The notes under the pieces were generated by a model. The model saw only the letters and a list, made by a program, of their open reading frames with translations. It was not told where the DNA came from and did no database searches. Below, piece after piece: positions 1 to 12,900 of a stretch of DNA of 54,639 nucleotides; the stretch's first letter is position 1; each line of letters starts with the position of its first letter. The stretch comes from Symsagittifera roscoffensis. Taxonomy: Eukaryota > Xenacoelomorpha > Acoela > Convolutidae. The DNA lies in contig NC_087070.1 in the NCBI RefSeq assembly GCF_963678635.1, forward strand, positions 50,693,989 to 50,748,627, given 5' to 3'. The translations under genes were made by a program, and so were the position numbers.

Positions 1-2570
1 TCTTTCACGACGCACAAAATATACGAGTGTGAACAACGATTAATGAAAATTTCTTTCACGTCCATTAAAAAAACCATAAACCAAATGAAAAGAAAATCAA
101 TTCTTTCAATAATATTAAGCAGAGTGCCCGTATGAGTGAGCAATGTCACGAATGCTCCCAGGCTGCCCCTCTTACTTTTTATTTTCGCTAGATTTCTTTC
201 TGGGTTTTCTTTATTTGACTTATCGCAACCAACAGTCACCGCAGATAATATCCTCTTTATACCGTACTATTACGGTGCATGCCAGGGCACATTATTATCC
301 CCAATATTTTTTGTTAAACTTTTTATTTGAGTTCCAGTTTCAATAATAGTTCCGTTCAATTCGTCCCAACTAGTCCCGGCATTAACTTTGGTAACCTTCT
401 ACAAGATCGTAACTGAATGATTCCACTGATGTTACTGGTTCCAAATGCTGAGTTCAACATAACTAGTGTAGCTTAGTTGAGCAACTATCAAGTCCGATTT
501 CACCTCAAAGCAAGATTATGCCCAATTAACCATTTTCCAATGACTTTTTTTATTATTAAACCGTCAGCATTCCGGCCTCCCGGTGCTGGGGGGGGGGGGG
601 GGGGAGAGGTCCCTACTAAAAGTAGCTACTTCGTTCTAAGCCTCTAAAATTTCCATAAACACTATTTCAATTCCGACCTTCTAGCTATCAGGTGAACGCA
701 GTTCGTTAGATAGGGCCCCTAATGAGCCAACAAACCATCCCCAGGGAAGTAAGCTAATATTCCGTCTATTCATATCAATTAAGAGACTTAATTACCGAAG
801 CGTACTCCCATTACTGCCAGTTTCCTCTGAGACTTCTTTTTTTTGGTCAAACTAAGTCGCTATAAAAAGTTCAAGTGTCATAGCTAAACTCAATCCAAAA
901 TTTGCCTAGTTTCACCTTATTTAATCCACTACTTTCAACATGGTAACTGAAAACTATGTGCTTTTTACCTTTTGATCTCTTCTCCGAGGAATGCGTTTCC
1001 TCCCAATAAGAAGTATGGTGATCGATTCTCATTTCCAAGGGTCAGCTATGGGAGTAGGCTAAACCCCAGTGTAAACACTGGGGTTTTCAATGCGACCTTG
1101 GGCATTAACGAAAAATTTTGCGTAAAAAACGAATTATTTACGGTCTTATGAAGAAGTTTTCTTCAGAGCTAAGAGCTGCGGCCACCGCCGCCTTCTGTTA
1201 AAATTAACATACAAGATCTTGTCCCGAAGTTTTAGCTCACTGCGATCATTCAGATCCGAGAACCGACTTCCGTAAATCAGGTGAGGGCTATTTAATTGGA
1301 GCAGCACACCGGAAGTTGGAGTTCACGGGTTCCAAACTAATGCCTCCCTCAACTAGGTCTCAAACATACCCAATTTTGGTTCCACTCAAACCGCGAATTG
1401 CTGAGCAATATTGGAACGATTTGCACCTCCGGGAACCGTAATCACTTAGGCCAGTGGGGTCCGGATTTTTGCATGCCTGGGCCAAGTCATCTCTACAATC
1501 CGTTCAAAGATTTAAATAGTTGGCTTCGTTGGTTCCGATTTGGAGCTTCCACTTGGTTCCCATTTGCCACGTGTGGACTAATTCTTTAAAGAAACAAATC
1601 ACTTGACTAGACCGTCTGTTTACCTTTTAACTTATTTTGCTGACTAAACCTTAATAGTACAAGCCCAGCATTAATTTAACAAACACGTACCCTTTAGTCA
1701 CATTCACTAATATGGACTATCACGCCTACAACGCAATTTTCGCATAGCCAATGGTAGCCCGCGAGGTTGAGAAGTCCTTCCACCTAACATGATTGAGGCC
1801 CACCGGGACGCTTTGCGTCGGAAAGCTTCGAAATTTGCATAAGGGCGAGAAATATTTTACCGGGACGGCAAGGTGAAAGGCATAACTTTAAGCCGTCGAA
1901 GAGGCTTTTACCGAAAGGAACAAGAAATTCGTTCCAATTATTACGTAGAAAAGCTGCGTCAACATTGACGGGCTCTCTGCATTAACAGCGAAGGCTGTCT
2001 AGAAAGCCGCAGGACGGTAGTTAACGATAGTCCAAATTTACACCAATTGCCGGAAATACGTGTCTAGATTTGTCAAATACTGGGGCTGAAGTCAGGAAAG
2101 AACCCGTTTTCACAAAAACTGCGTCAAAATCTACCCCTTCCTATAGGAGCCGTGATATTAGAGTGCCCTCGTTCCAGTTCCAATTGCTTGCTTGCTGGAC
2201 TGCATTCTCTGCCTTCTCGCCGGGACTAACGATAGGTCCACAAGACTCCAAGAGCTGCTCGCGGAATAGCGACAGAAGCAGCTTGCCCGCTACCAGTCAC
2301 CTTTCTACCCTCTGTTCGATCCCCGTCAGAGTATCGTCGAGCGCGCAATCCTCGAGTCCGATCTCCACGTTTTGGCCGAAACGCTGCGTGTCCATATCTA
2401 CGATCATTGCCTCGAGCAAGAGGCTAAGTGGATTTAGATCGTGGAGCGTACGTGTGGTCCAGCCGGGTCGCAAGCGATTTACTTAATTTATCGTCGCAAG
2501 CTTTCAGTCGGGTGAAGGACACTGTCTTCCCACTACGGTCTTACGTCTGCAATTCACTTAAATAAACCTA
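1..2570. other. Unassigned hairpin-rich region, no gene recognised
   Basis: This stretch has visibly higher GC than the introns to its right and no convincing ORF. It contains a run of 17 G (588-604) and several short stem-loops, for example GACGC-TTT-GCGTC near 1809 and GGAAC..GTTCC near 1917-1936. I could not match it to SSU, LSU or 5S rRNA signatures or to a tRNA fold. It may be decayed mobile DNA, a structured non-coding region or a chimeric contig end. None of the missing CC2D2A exons is visible here on the minus strand. Confidence 0.4.
2040..2520 (-). pseudogene. Possible decayed coding segment (weak)
   Basis: Read on the minus strand, this interval gives about 150 codons of protein-like composition interrupted by two in-frame stops (TGA near 2298, TAG near 2143), with a frame change near its start around 2430. 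The part between 2300 and 2430 looks coiled-coil-like, with many Leu, Asp, Glu and Gln residues, as in retroelement gag proteins. No family is recognised. The overlapping plus-strand frame of 138 codons (2070-2486) is Ser/Arg-rich and probably only a shadow. Confidence 0.2.
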
Positions 2571-3764
2571 GACCTCACAATTCTACGTTTTCAAAAAAAA
2601 TAAAATAGTATTTTGAGTAATATTATAAAAAACGCACGAGTCTATCGATTTTGTTCCTTTTTTCCCAAATTTACTGTCAAACAAATTTTCTAAGCTCGAC
2701 AACTTCAAGCTATGCACAATAAATCGCCTCCCAGAATTGACGTCTCATGGAATTTTCGAGCGTGCCTTTCGTCTTCGTGCAGAGATGACATTGCTTTCTT
2801 GTTCAATTGAAATTCAGAAACTGTAGTTCACGCGTTCAATGGTAAAAAATTTAACATGATACTTAGGTTTTACTGTGGATAGCCAAGACAATTGATCAAA
2901 AAGCTGATCCGAATGAATCAGTTTCCAAAGATTATTCTTCGAAGATAAAAAAATTCAGCAGAGCGATGAAAAACCGGCGAGTAACGCGTAAGACTCGTAA
3001 AATAAAGTATCATCAATTTTAGAATCAATTGAATTAATTAACTGAAGATGAAAAATAACCAGTTCACAAGATTTTGTGGAGAACGAACCAGTTCGCTGGA
3101 ATAAACTCAATTCTCAACTCCTTCCGAATCAAATAAGGTCGCAAACTTATGTAGCAAGGCTGAAATAATTTTCCAATTGTGCAACACTCAACTTCGTTGA
3201 AAAAAAAAGAGTTCAGACTACATTTTTCATAGTGAAAACAAAAACAGTTCGTCCAAATAAATTATTGAAAAGCACTTCATTTGAAAAAATCACTATTGAC
3301 CTCGCATGTAAAATCCGCCCGATTATAAGTGCGATAGTTGAAGATCATTCAGGGCATACAAACCAGAAGGTTTTCATGGTGTAATGACTGGTATTTCAGT
3401 TCCAAAAAGCATAATGCGCCATTGAATTTTTTTATACATAATATGTTTAATTTATTGTTACATTTTGAAAATGACATACGGGAGCTCAATAACTGAAAAT
3501 GTAGTTCACATCAAATTGTCACACATGCCGTTGTCGCGGATCAGTGAAGCAAGAAATAGTTCCAACTTCTGCACTCCAAGTTTTGAAGGCATAGAGAATA
3601 CTTTTACGAGGAAAACCATTACTAGCTAGAAAAGATACTTGAGATCTTTTTGACACCGGTTCACGCAAGAGAGAGCTATAACTTGACAAAATTGCTGAAA
3701 AATTAAAGATCACACTGATCTATATTAATAAGAATATAGAGGAAAACAGGGAAACTTCACTCAC
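2571..3764. other. AT-rich non-coding stretch, probably CC2D2A intron
   Basis: The sequence is AT-rich like the introns further right. It lies downstream of the last recognisable exon's donor site, so it is likely the start of the next intron. I see no exon with suitable splice sites continuing the CC2D2A C2 region here. Confidence 0.4.
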
Positions 3765-3915
3765 CGCTTCCCACCCCAGAGTTGTTTGTTGAGACGACCT
3801 GCTGTGAGATGAAGTGTTTAGAGTCAAGTGACACGTTTGCTGTGTTCACAGCTCCATCAGGCACCACCAGGTCAACTTCCGCAACTACTGACTTAGATAA
3901 TCCACTTTCAACTAC
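3765..3915 (-). CDS. CC2D2A: CC2D2A exon 15 (last one visible)
   Basis: 151 bases, phase 0 to 1, acceptor gtttag, donor gtgagt. It encodes a segment with VAEVDLVVPD and ends NSGVGSG, equivalent to the L-A-E-V-x-L-P-I-P and G-V-G-S-G positions of the family. A further exon in phase 1 should follow but is not seen. Confidence 0.88.
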
Positions 3916-6900
3916 CTAAACACCAGTATTGCTTGGCATGTAAATGAATAGACGTGCAAAGCAGTCAAAGGGCAAATTGAAGCCCCCGGTGTCAAATATA
4001 ACCCTTTATTTATCTTGGTTAAATAAATGAGGTTTCTGTGATTCGCAGAGGATCTAAGAAAGACTACCCAGCCTGTCTAGTCATAGTCCGTTCCTATTAT
4101 TTCCCCACATTCCAGACTGAGTTATTTTGCTGAGCGAAGCTCCTTTTTTCCGACTGGACGCAGTTTTTTGCGTCTGTAAGTTTGCAGAGGATCTAAGAAA
4201 GACTACCCAGCCTGTCTAGTCATAGTCCGTTCCTATTATTTCCCCACATTCCAGACTGAGTTATTTTGCTGAGCGAAGCTCCTTTTTTCCGACTGGACGC
4301 AGTTTTTTGCGTCTGTAAGTTTGCAGAGGATCTAAGAAAGACTACCCAGCCTGTCTAGTCATAGTCCGTTCCTATTATTTCCCCACATTCCAGACTGAGT
4401 TATTTTGCTGAGCGAAGCTCCTTTTTTCCGACTGGACGCAGTTTTTTGCGTCTGTAAGTTTCACTCGGTACTCTTATGGCAGCCAAAATTGTTGTGGTAG
4501 ACATGAAGATAGAAGTCTAGCGAGATCACGCTATCATTGTCGTGGCAAGGGATCAAATACACGATCTGACGATCTTAAAGTGAACGCCTTGCCACTATGC
4601 TAAGTTGCTTTTAACCAGTTACATGAACCAATTTTTTCAAACCTTTTTCAACCAATTAATATTTCAGAATGTGTCACAAAATGTATCCAAAAAGACATTT
4701 TAGAAAAATATCAAGTCTAAGTCATATTTAAAAAAGTGGATAGTTTTAGGTTCATTACGCTATGCGTGGGTACAGCTGCTTTCACTTGGAAAACCATGCC
4801 AATTTTGTTGCTACGGCTTGTATTGTTCTGATGTCGTAAGACGTAAGCGTAGTAGTGTTACCATGGAGATAATCTCAGCAAGGGACCAAGAGTACTAACA
4901 ATTTCAAGTAGTTGATTTCATTGAATGCACTACAGTTGACCAGTCTGAGGCCTGACACGAGGGTTAATTTTTTAAGGCTAGCTTAACAAATATCGCTATC
5001 TTACAAGAGCTCACATCGCAAATGTCAGCGCATGTGCAGTTTGAAAACGCAATCATATAATTGCTGCGCAACATCACTACTATCAAATCGCGACAACGGG
5101 TTCTTTTTCATTCCCTCACTAGTTTAATTTTTGCTCGCGTTGTCCGATTCATAAAAAAACATTGGCACGCTATTGGGCCAAGACAAACAAATTTGGTCTT
5201 CATAGTCAACCTTGTGAAACAGCTCGTTACACCTTAAAACTGATGCTCATGTGAGGTGGGAAGAAAATAAAAAGAGCCTCACTAAGGTTTATCTGGCCAC
5301 TCACCTGTATGATAACAGACTCCGGCCACTGAACTATGACGACATTGATACTCTGGCTGAACTGGACTGAGAAGTTATCACTCATCGCTTTAGCCACACT
5401 GTGGGACACCTCCTTCCCATTGTACAACACCCGCACTGAATACCTGCAATCGGCGAACTTCTTTCAAAAACAAACAATCATAACCGACTGCTTTGCACCA
5501 GCAGAACAAACTCTGACCACAATAAATGAAAAAGAGAAATCCCAAGAAAAACAGCCAACAAAAAGACGGAGAAAAGTCAACGAACGCATGTGAAAGAAAA
5601 ATACTGACTTGTTTTTTTAAAAAAACTCAAATTTCGAACTTCAAAGAAAAATATACCCTTAAAGCTCTTTGAATTTCTAGAACAGTTACTGATTTGCATT
5701 TTTTTGATGAAAATTAACCCAATTTGAGAAAACTGGATCAATAAGTGAAATACTTATTTCGCTGGGAAATCTGATAATTCAATTCCCTTTTCGAAACTAG
5801 AAGTCGACCACATTTTTCCAGAACTTCCCACTTTTGCTGTTCGATGGTGGAAATTGCCTTCCTTTTAACAAACGAAAAAAACTAAACTTGAAAAGAAATC
5901 AAATGTCAAAATGCTTAAAATTAAAATTGAGCTTGAACAAATTTTAAGACTTCTGAAAAAAACCATCGCGACCTATATAAGAGTCTGAAATATGTTCACC
6001 AACTCTTAAAAATATTTCAATTTTTTGAAAACCTTCTTATCCTTATTTCCAATCGTTTTTCGGAAGAAGAAATTGAATTACTTCACTGAATTCACGAATG
6101 CGATAGCTATGTTAAGAATTTTCTAGCTATCTCATTATATAATTCGTGACAATTTTTTTGTTTTTAACGAAAAGCCTCAAAACTTGTTCAAGCTCAAACT
6201 TGATCTTTCGCGGTTCGACTAATTTCTTTCCAAGTTCAGTTCTTTTCCTTTTTTAGGAAAATATTTCAAGTTTTAGTTTTCCCATCGGAACTGAGAGCTT
6301 ATCTATTGATCCACATAACTGAAAACGTTTGTCAGCAATTTTTTCATGAAAATTAAGAAGCTTTAGGACTTTATATTCTTTTCCTTGAAAATCGACAATT
6401 TTTTTTTTCAAAAAGTAAGTCTTTTTTCTGTTTCCACCCGTTCAATGATTATTTTCCAAATGTCCGCCGCAATTGTTTTTGAAATTTCGAGCTTTCAGGC
6501 CATTTTTTGTTGAATTTGGAAGGTGTTAATGCCGCAAAATACGTGATCGACTTGTAGTTTCGAAAAAAGATTTTCATTTTAAGATTAACTAGCGCAAAAA
6601 AATTACCCATTGATCCAGCTTTCGCAAAAAGAATTAATTTTATCAAAAAAATAAATCATAAACTGTTCTTGAAAATCAAAAAACTGTACGGCCATATATT
6701 TTTTACTTTGAAACTCGATAATTCACGTTTTTTCAAAAATTAGGCCATTTTTTCTGTTGCTTTGCGTCAATTTTAAAAAACTCCAGCTGTCGAAATTCAA
6801 AAATATATTTGGGACGGCCATGAAGCTTTCTGAAATTCGATAAAAAATTATGATAGACAACTTTCATCGAAATAATTCATTTTGAGAGTTGAGTGAATAC

Positions 6901-9900
6901 GAATCTAAAAACTGAAACCCACATTAAAATCTGAAAATCAAAACCCTTAAGAGTTCACCTTCCTCTAACGTTAAAAAGCGACTTTAAAAAAGTCAAACCA
7001 CGAAAAAATAAATCGAGCGTCAGCAATTTTCACAGATTTTCCTAAAAAAAAAGAAAAAATTGCCACGACCTAAACTGAAAATTTCCTTACAGTAATTAGA
7101 TTGATCGTCTCGTTTCATTTGTAAAATTTGTATAACTCGCCTCATTTTTTCTTGACACTGGATCAAAATTACTTATTAGATGGTTTCGAAAAAAGGTGCT
7201 CGACCATCTAGGAACTTGCTTTTAGGAACTGAAAATCGGGAAAGAAAAATTGCGAAATAGTTCCTTCCCATCTACTCTCAAATTGGCATAAACCATTGCA
7301 AAAACAGTTTAGGATACAGAAACGGTCTTGACTACAATACTATGCAAACGCTAAAACATCTCCGCATTTGTGTTACTGTCTACACCAAATGGCTTTTGTA
7401 GTCATATCATTTTAGCATTTTTTCATGTCTGACTTTTCAAGACATTCAACTCTTATTAACTGGTTCATCTAAATGCGTTAACCCTTGCGTTAATTGAAAG
7501 AAACACTTCAGCTCTCAAACTTCAAAAAACATATTGACTTGAAGCTTTTTGAAATTCAAGAACAAATTATGCTAGGCAATTTTTGAAAGAGTTGAATGAA
7601 TGAGAAAACTTTCCATTATGTTGGAAATCTAAAAAGTGAAATCCACAATTAAATCTGAAAATCGAAATCCTTAAGATTTTGCCTTCCTCTAACATAAAAA
7701 AAAGAACTAAAAAATCAAAATCAAATTGCGAAAAATCAAATGAGTATGAAAAAATTTCACCGCTTTTCTTATAAGAAAAATTGCCACGGCCTAAAAAGAA
7801 GTTTTCCTACCGTTCATCGACTCTTCTAAAAACAATAAATTAAATTGATCGTCTCGTTTCCTTTTTAAAATTTGTATAATTCGGCTATTTTTTCTTGACA
7901 CTGGATCTGAAAAACAACTCTTACTGTCTAAAGTGTTGCTGTCTAAACCAAATGGCTTTTGTAGTCATATCATTTTAGCATTTCTTCACGTCGGATTTTT
8001 CACGACTTTCAACTCTTATTGTCTGATCCAACTCATAGCATTAATCCAACTTCCTTGCATTAATTTAAAGAAAAACTTCAGCTCTCAAAAATCAAAACAC
8101 ACATGGCCTTGATGTTTTTGAAATTCAAGAACAAATTAAGATAGGCAATTTTTAAAGAAATGCTTCATTTTGAGACACATGAATGAATGGTAAAAGTTCA
8201 TTTTCATTGGAGAATCTAAAAAGAGAAAACCAGAATTAAATCTGAAAATCGAAACCCTTCCTCAAGCATAAAAAATTGAGCTAAAAAATCAAAATCAAAC
8301 CGCGAAAAACTAAATTGAGCGCGAGAAAATTTCACGGCTTTTCCTTAAAAAAAGACAAAAAATTGCCACGACCTAAACAGAAAATTTCCTTTTATTACTT
8401 CGCATTAAAACGAATTTGAATTCAACTCAACGAGTGCATATACAGTCCTGATTTAAATTAAACAATAGAAAAAAAAGCCGATGACATAGCTTGCTTAGAA
8501 TTTCAGCAGAATTAATATTGTGCAACTTGTTTACTAATCAGAATACTAACCCAAAAATGGATCATTTTTGCTTTTTTTTGATCAATCAAAATTTACACCA
8601 AACTACTATAATCAAATCAAAAGGAGCCTCTTACGTAGCTCGACCACCTTTATTGAGAGTAGTATTACTCGCCAAAAAATTACGCGAAACGTTTACAAGT
8701 GTTTTTATATATAAAAACACTGGTGTTTTATATAGTAAAAGGACTTTTATGTCTATCAAACTTAAATAAATTATTTTTTATACCGAACGTTATGCCCTGC
8801 TTAAAATTGGTCGAGCTACGTAAGAGGCTTACGTTAATATAATTGTGTCACAGATCATTCAAGTAGTTTTGGCGTAATTTTTGGTTGACAAAAAAGACAA
8901 AAATTATCCAATTCTTGGGTAAAAGTTTGGACCCGAATTATTTCTGCTAAAATTCTACGCAAGCTTTGTTATTTTTTGTTTAAAGTCAAACCAATTAGAG
9001 AAAAACGCGTTATAAATTTCAAGTTCCATGCGTTTTTACCGGATAATCTAAGTCAGCACTGTATGCATAAGTGCAATTGTAAACCATACTTGATCCCCAA
9101 CAAATTTTCTTTGAGGTAGGCAAAACTGAGAGTAAAAGAACACAAGCTACGTGAAATTTTCTTCCTTCTTCGTGAAATGGTCGGAGCAAAAATAGGCAAG
9201 CAGGCTGATAAAAACTTCAGAAAACTATTCAACTAAAAGAAACTATGAAAGAAAAACTCTACAGAGCTGGCTTTCTTCATTTCCGATGGAAATTTGAAAA
9301 CACAACCTATAACAGGCAGTAAAGTTGATGCAAAATTCACCGAAACGTATTTAGACGCAAGCAAAAATGAGCATTTTCTTATCGATAGAAGTTGTAGATT
9401 AAAGAAAGTCCGAAAATTTAAGGAACTGAAATTTTTGGTTAAATTGAAATGTTTTTTTTTTCTCATTTTTGCTAAATTTTCAAGTTTATAAAATTAGTTT
9501 GCGGCTCGAGTGGTTTGAAGGAGTATGGTCGTTTTTCAGGCTGCTTTCCTAATATAATATTTTTCTTGTAAAAAAATATGAAAAAAATATACAGTGATAT
9601 ATACCTGGCGCTTCGTATGGCGTTTCTTCTACTTTTTTCCTCGGGAGGGCATTGCGTGAGTGGCGTGATTGTTGCTGCCTTAGTCATTAGGGGAGTGATA
9701 ATGGGCTCTCCCGGTTTCCTTCTGATCTTCAGGTACTTGTCAGTTATCTCTTGGCGCTCCTGAAAAGCAATCGATTATTTTCTTGACATGTTCACTCTTA
9801 ATTTACAGTTTTAGTGAACTGAAATACCGCTCAACAAACTTGTTACACAGAGGCGAAGCTGCGCTTCACAAACACTAGCGAGAAAATGACAAAAAAGCAA

Positions 9901-12900
9901 CTCTGTAAGGTGAAATATAAAAAAGGTAAAATAAGCCTTGGAAATGAAATAATCTGCTATGGCGGTTTCGATCCTTCGACCAGGAAATTTTGCATGCAAT
10001 AATTTGGAATATACTGAACCAAAGGCGTCCACAATAACTTTGAATGAAATAAACAGGAAATAATGAAGCCAGATTATGAATAAATTATGCATTTCAAAAA
10101 AAATGCCTGATATATTGAGAAGGAAACTTTCTCAAAGAAATTTCTATTATTGCACTGTTGTTTGAAACAAATAGCTTTTTTCGGTTCATTTAATTTAGAA
10201 AGACATCACCTCGGTTAACTTATTATTTATCGAATGTCCAATTATTATTTATCCAATGCCCATGCTACCAAACACCGCAAAGTTGACCCAAAAAAGGCAC
10301 CAATACTTGCTACTTAATGTGTATACAAAGAATATTCGTACTATAACACTATACTCGCAATTGTTAACAAATGAAAATAGTGACAAAAACAAAAGCGAAT
10401 CTGCACTTGGCGAACAAAAGCAATAAAAAGGCAAAAAAATCTTGGAAGAAAAACTTTCCTTTCGCCAGAACCAAACCGCCGACCTGGAGATAAAGAGTCA
10501 CTCACATCTCCGCCAAATGCACTTTTAAACTGCACACTAGCCACATGCTAGTAAATTGGCAAACTATGCAGCAAAAATGCCACCAAGCTGAGCAAAAATG
10601 CCACCAAAGGGATCAAAAATGTCGATTCGTAACATACATTCAAAATATAAGCAATTTCAATTTGGCTTCTAATATACAACTTATGACACAGAGACGAAGC
10701 GAAGGCGATTGAATATAAAGATACAACAGAGGCGATACAACAAAGATTTTAAAAATAGAAGTCGGAAAATAATGAAAAACGTTGAAAAAGGCGAATCAAA
10801 ATTTTCGTCTCGATAACAGAGAACTAGGGGCTCGATAACAGAGAACTGGAAGTCCTTGCTCGATTATTTTGAATTTGTTATACTAAATACTGATGCGAGA
10901 CGAAATACGTTATTTCAATAATTGGACTTTGCCTTAATTGTTTCTCTGCTAAAATAAAGCAGAAGATTGGAATTTTCGAATTTTCCCAAGGAAAAAACAT
11001 TTCTCATACAAAAAATTAAGGATTCGCTGCTTTTTCAGGAGAAAATTTCGCAACCGGTTCTTTCAATTGAAGTTTTCATCTCAGATTTGTTGGGTAGTTT
11101 TTAAGAAAATTCAAACAGTTGCTTGGAACGGTCAAAAGATCAAAAATTTTCCGAAAATCATGCAAGAACTAGGTCGTGGCCACTGAAGTAGCGAAGACTC
11201 TCAAAACTGTATTTCTTAATTTAACAGTGTTTCTTGATTTAAAACCGTGTTTCTCGTCAAAAAGTTTCCGAAAAACGGTCCTAGTTTCAAAACTTTGACT
11301 GAGCGTAGCAAACTTAAACCTATGTTATCAGATTTGCAGGATAGTTATCAAGAAATGTCCAAAAAACGATAAGCAAATCAAAAATTCCGAGAATCATTTT
11401 ATGGAAACTAATCACTTCTTATGTTACTTGAATTGAGGTTTTTAAATCAAGTAACATATTCAATATTCAATTTTCGCGTGAACTTAACTGCTAACTTTCT
11501 AAGTATCAAAATATCTTTTGGAACACTGAAGAAGTTGGCTAGATCCAAATGCAATATCTACAATAAGAATCACCTGGTCCTCATCAAATGATGCCGGTGC
11601 AGCGGGTTCTGGAGTTGTGGGAGAATCTTCAGCGTCATCTGCAGTGCTTGGACTAGGGTCTCCGAGCATTGCTTCTTCGTCTTCAATTTTGTTACTTTTG
11701 CGCGCCTTTTTCCGCATTCTGATCTTTTTCTGAAACCGATAAAAAAAATTCAGGATACTGTATTTAGGATAATGAATTGGCTTTTGACTACAATAATATG
11801 TAACCGCTAAAACATCTCCGCATTTACTGGGATCACTCGTAATCAATTTGTGTTACTGACTACACCAACTGTTGTCTGTTTAAATGGCTTTTGCAAGAGT
11901 CATATTATTTTAGCATTTAACTTGTCGGATTTTTTCAAAGACTTTCAGCTCTTATTTTCTGATCTAACTAATTGCCAATTTTCGTAACATGGTTTCAATT
12001 ATTTTTAGAACACTTTTGATTTAGAGCAACAAAGTGACAACTTGTACCATTTTGGCTTCGTGTTTGGTCCACTGTTCGTGTTCCACTCTGTACTTGGCCA
12101 TGGCTGCCTGGTACTCTGTATGGAACAACATCCTCGCCTCCTCCATCTCCTCCTCTATGTCTCGCTTCCACCTCTGCAGATCCAACTCACGATCCGTATC
12201 TTTTCTACACAAACAAAAAGCAGCACATTGTAATTAAAGAGCATTTCAGTTTGTTCCGCCAGAATTTCAGTTCTTCAGTTCAGATGACAAATAAGAAAAG
12301 GAGAAATACCGTGAAACACCCTTTAGTTTGTATAATTCGAGATCTGATGATTTGGGCATAATGAGTAAACGGCTGAGGCACAACGGCTCTTTTCCAGTCT
12401 TCCTTTTGTGAAGGCCATTTAGAAATATTTTTAGTGCTATATTTTGTGACGAAACTTGTTTTGTGAACAAGTGATCCGATTTGATTCTAGATGTGATTCA
12501 CTTTTGCCACCTTAATTTGATTTAAAAAAAAAAGATATCAGATATCATTTGGTAAATTTAGGGTGAGGCAGGAAAATTGGAAAATGAGAATAGATGCCTT
12601 TCTTCATGAAGCCTGTGATAACCTACTTTTGCAGAAGTAGTTTCAAATTGGTAGACGTGTATCCACTCTTTTGTCTCACAGCTTTGATCTGTTTCCACGT
12701 CCTCGTGATCAATTTCATCTTCTCCTTCACGTGTTTATCCTCCTTGTCTCTCAGATCCCTCGTTTTCTTCAGTTCGCGCATGTAGTCGTTGAGTCGTGTC
12801 TGCAGCTGTTGCGTTTGTATCTCAGATCGTAAATTGTGGTCTTCGTGAGTTACGGCTAGCGAGTTCTGCACCTTCGCAATGGCCTCCCTCAGCGCCACAA

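Larger units (their letters stand above)
5444..9604. other. CC2D2A intron 13 (4.2 kb), repeat-rich
   Basis: This long intron contains partial copies of the same sequence. The string with AATTGCCACG and CCTAAA recurs near 7059, 7779 and 8358. The string CCAAATGGCTTTTGTAGTC recurs near 7385 and 7947, and a variant is near 11876. The string TTAACCCAATTTGAGAAAA near 5714 recurs near 15774. These look like old dispersed intronic repeats. The foldback element is listed separately; no coding sequence is supported. Confidence 0.6.

Noticed and set aside
1750-2040. Possible rRNA fragment because of many short stems
   Set aside because: No conserved SSU or LSU signature could be recognised on either strand.
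2310-2335. tRNA B-box-like string GTTCGATCCCCG
   Set aside because: No matching A box, anticodon arm or acceptor stem at the right distance.
2070-2486. 138-codon plus-strand ORF
   Set aside because: Ser/Arg-rich composition without motifs; the opposite strand reads more like a protein, so this is probably a shadow.
4045-4461. CRISPR-like array
   Set aside because: Units are directly adjacent with no variable spacers, in a eukaryotic intron.
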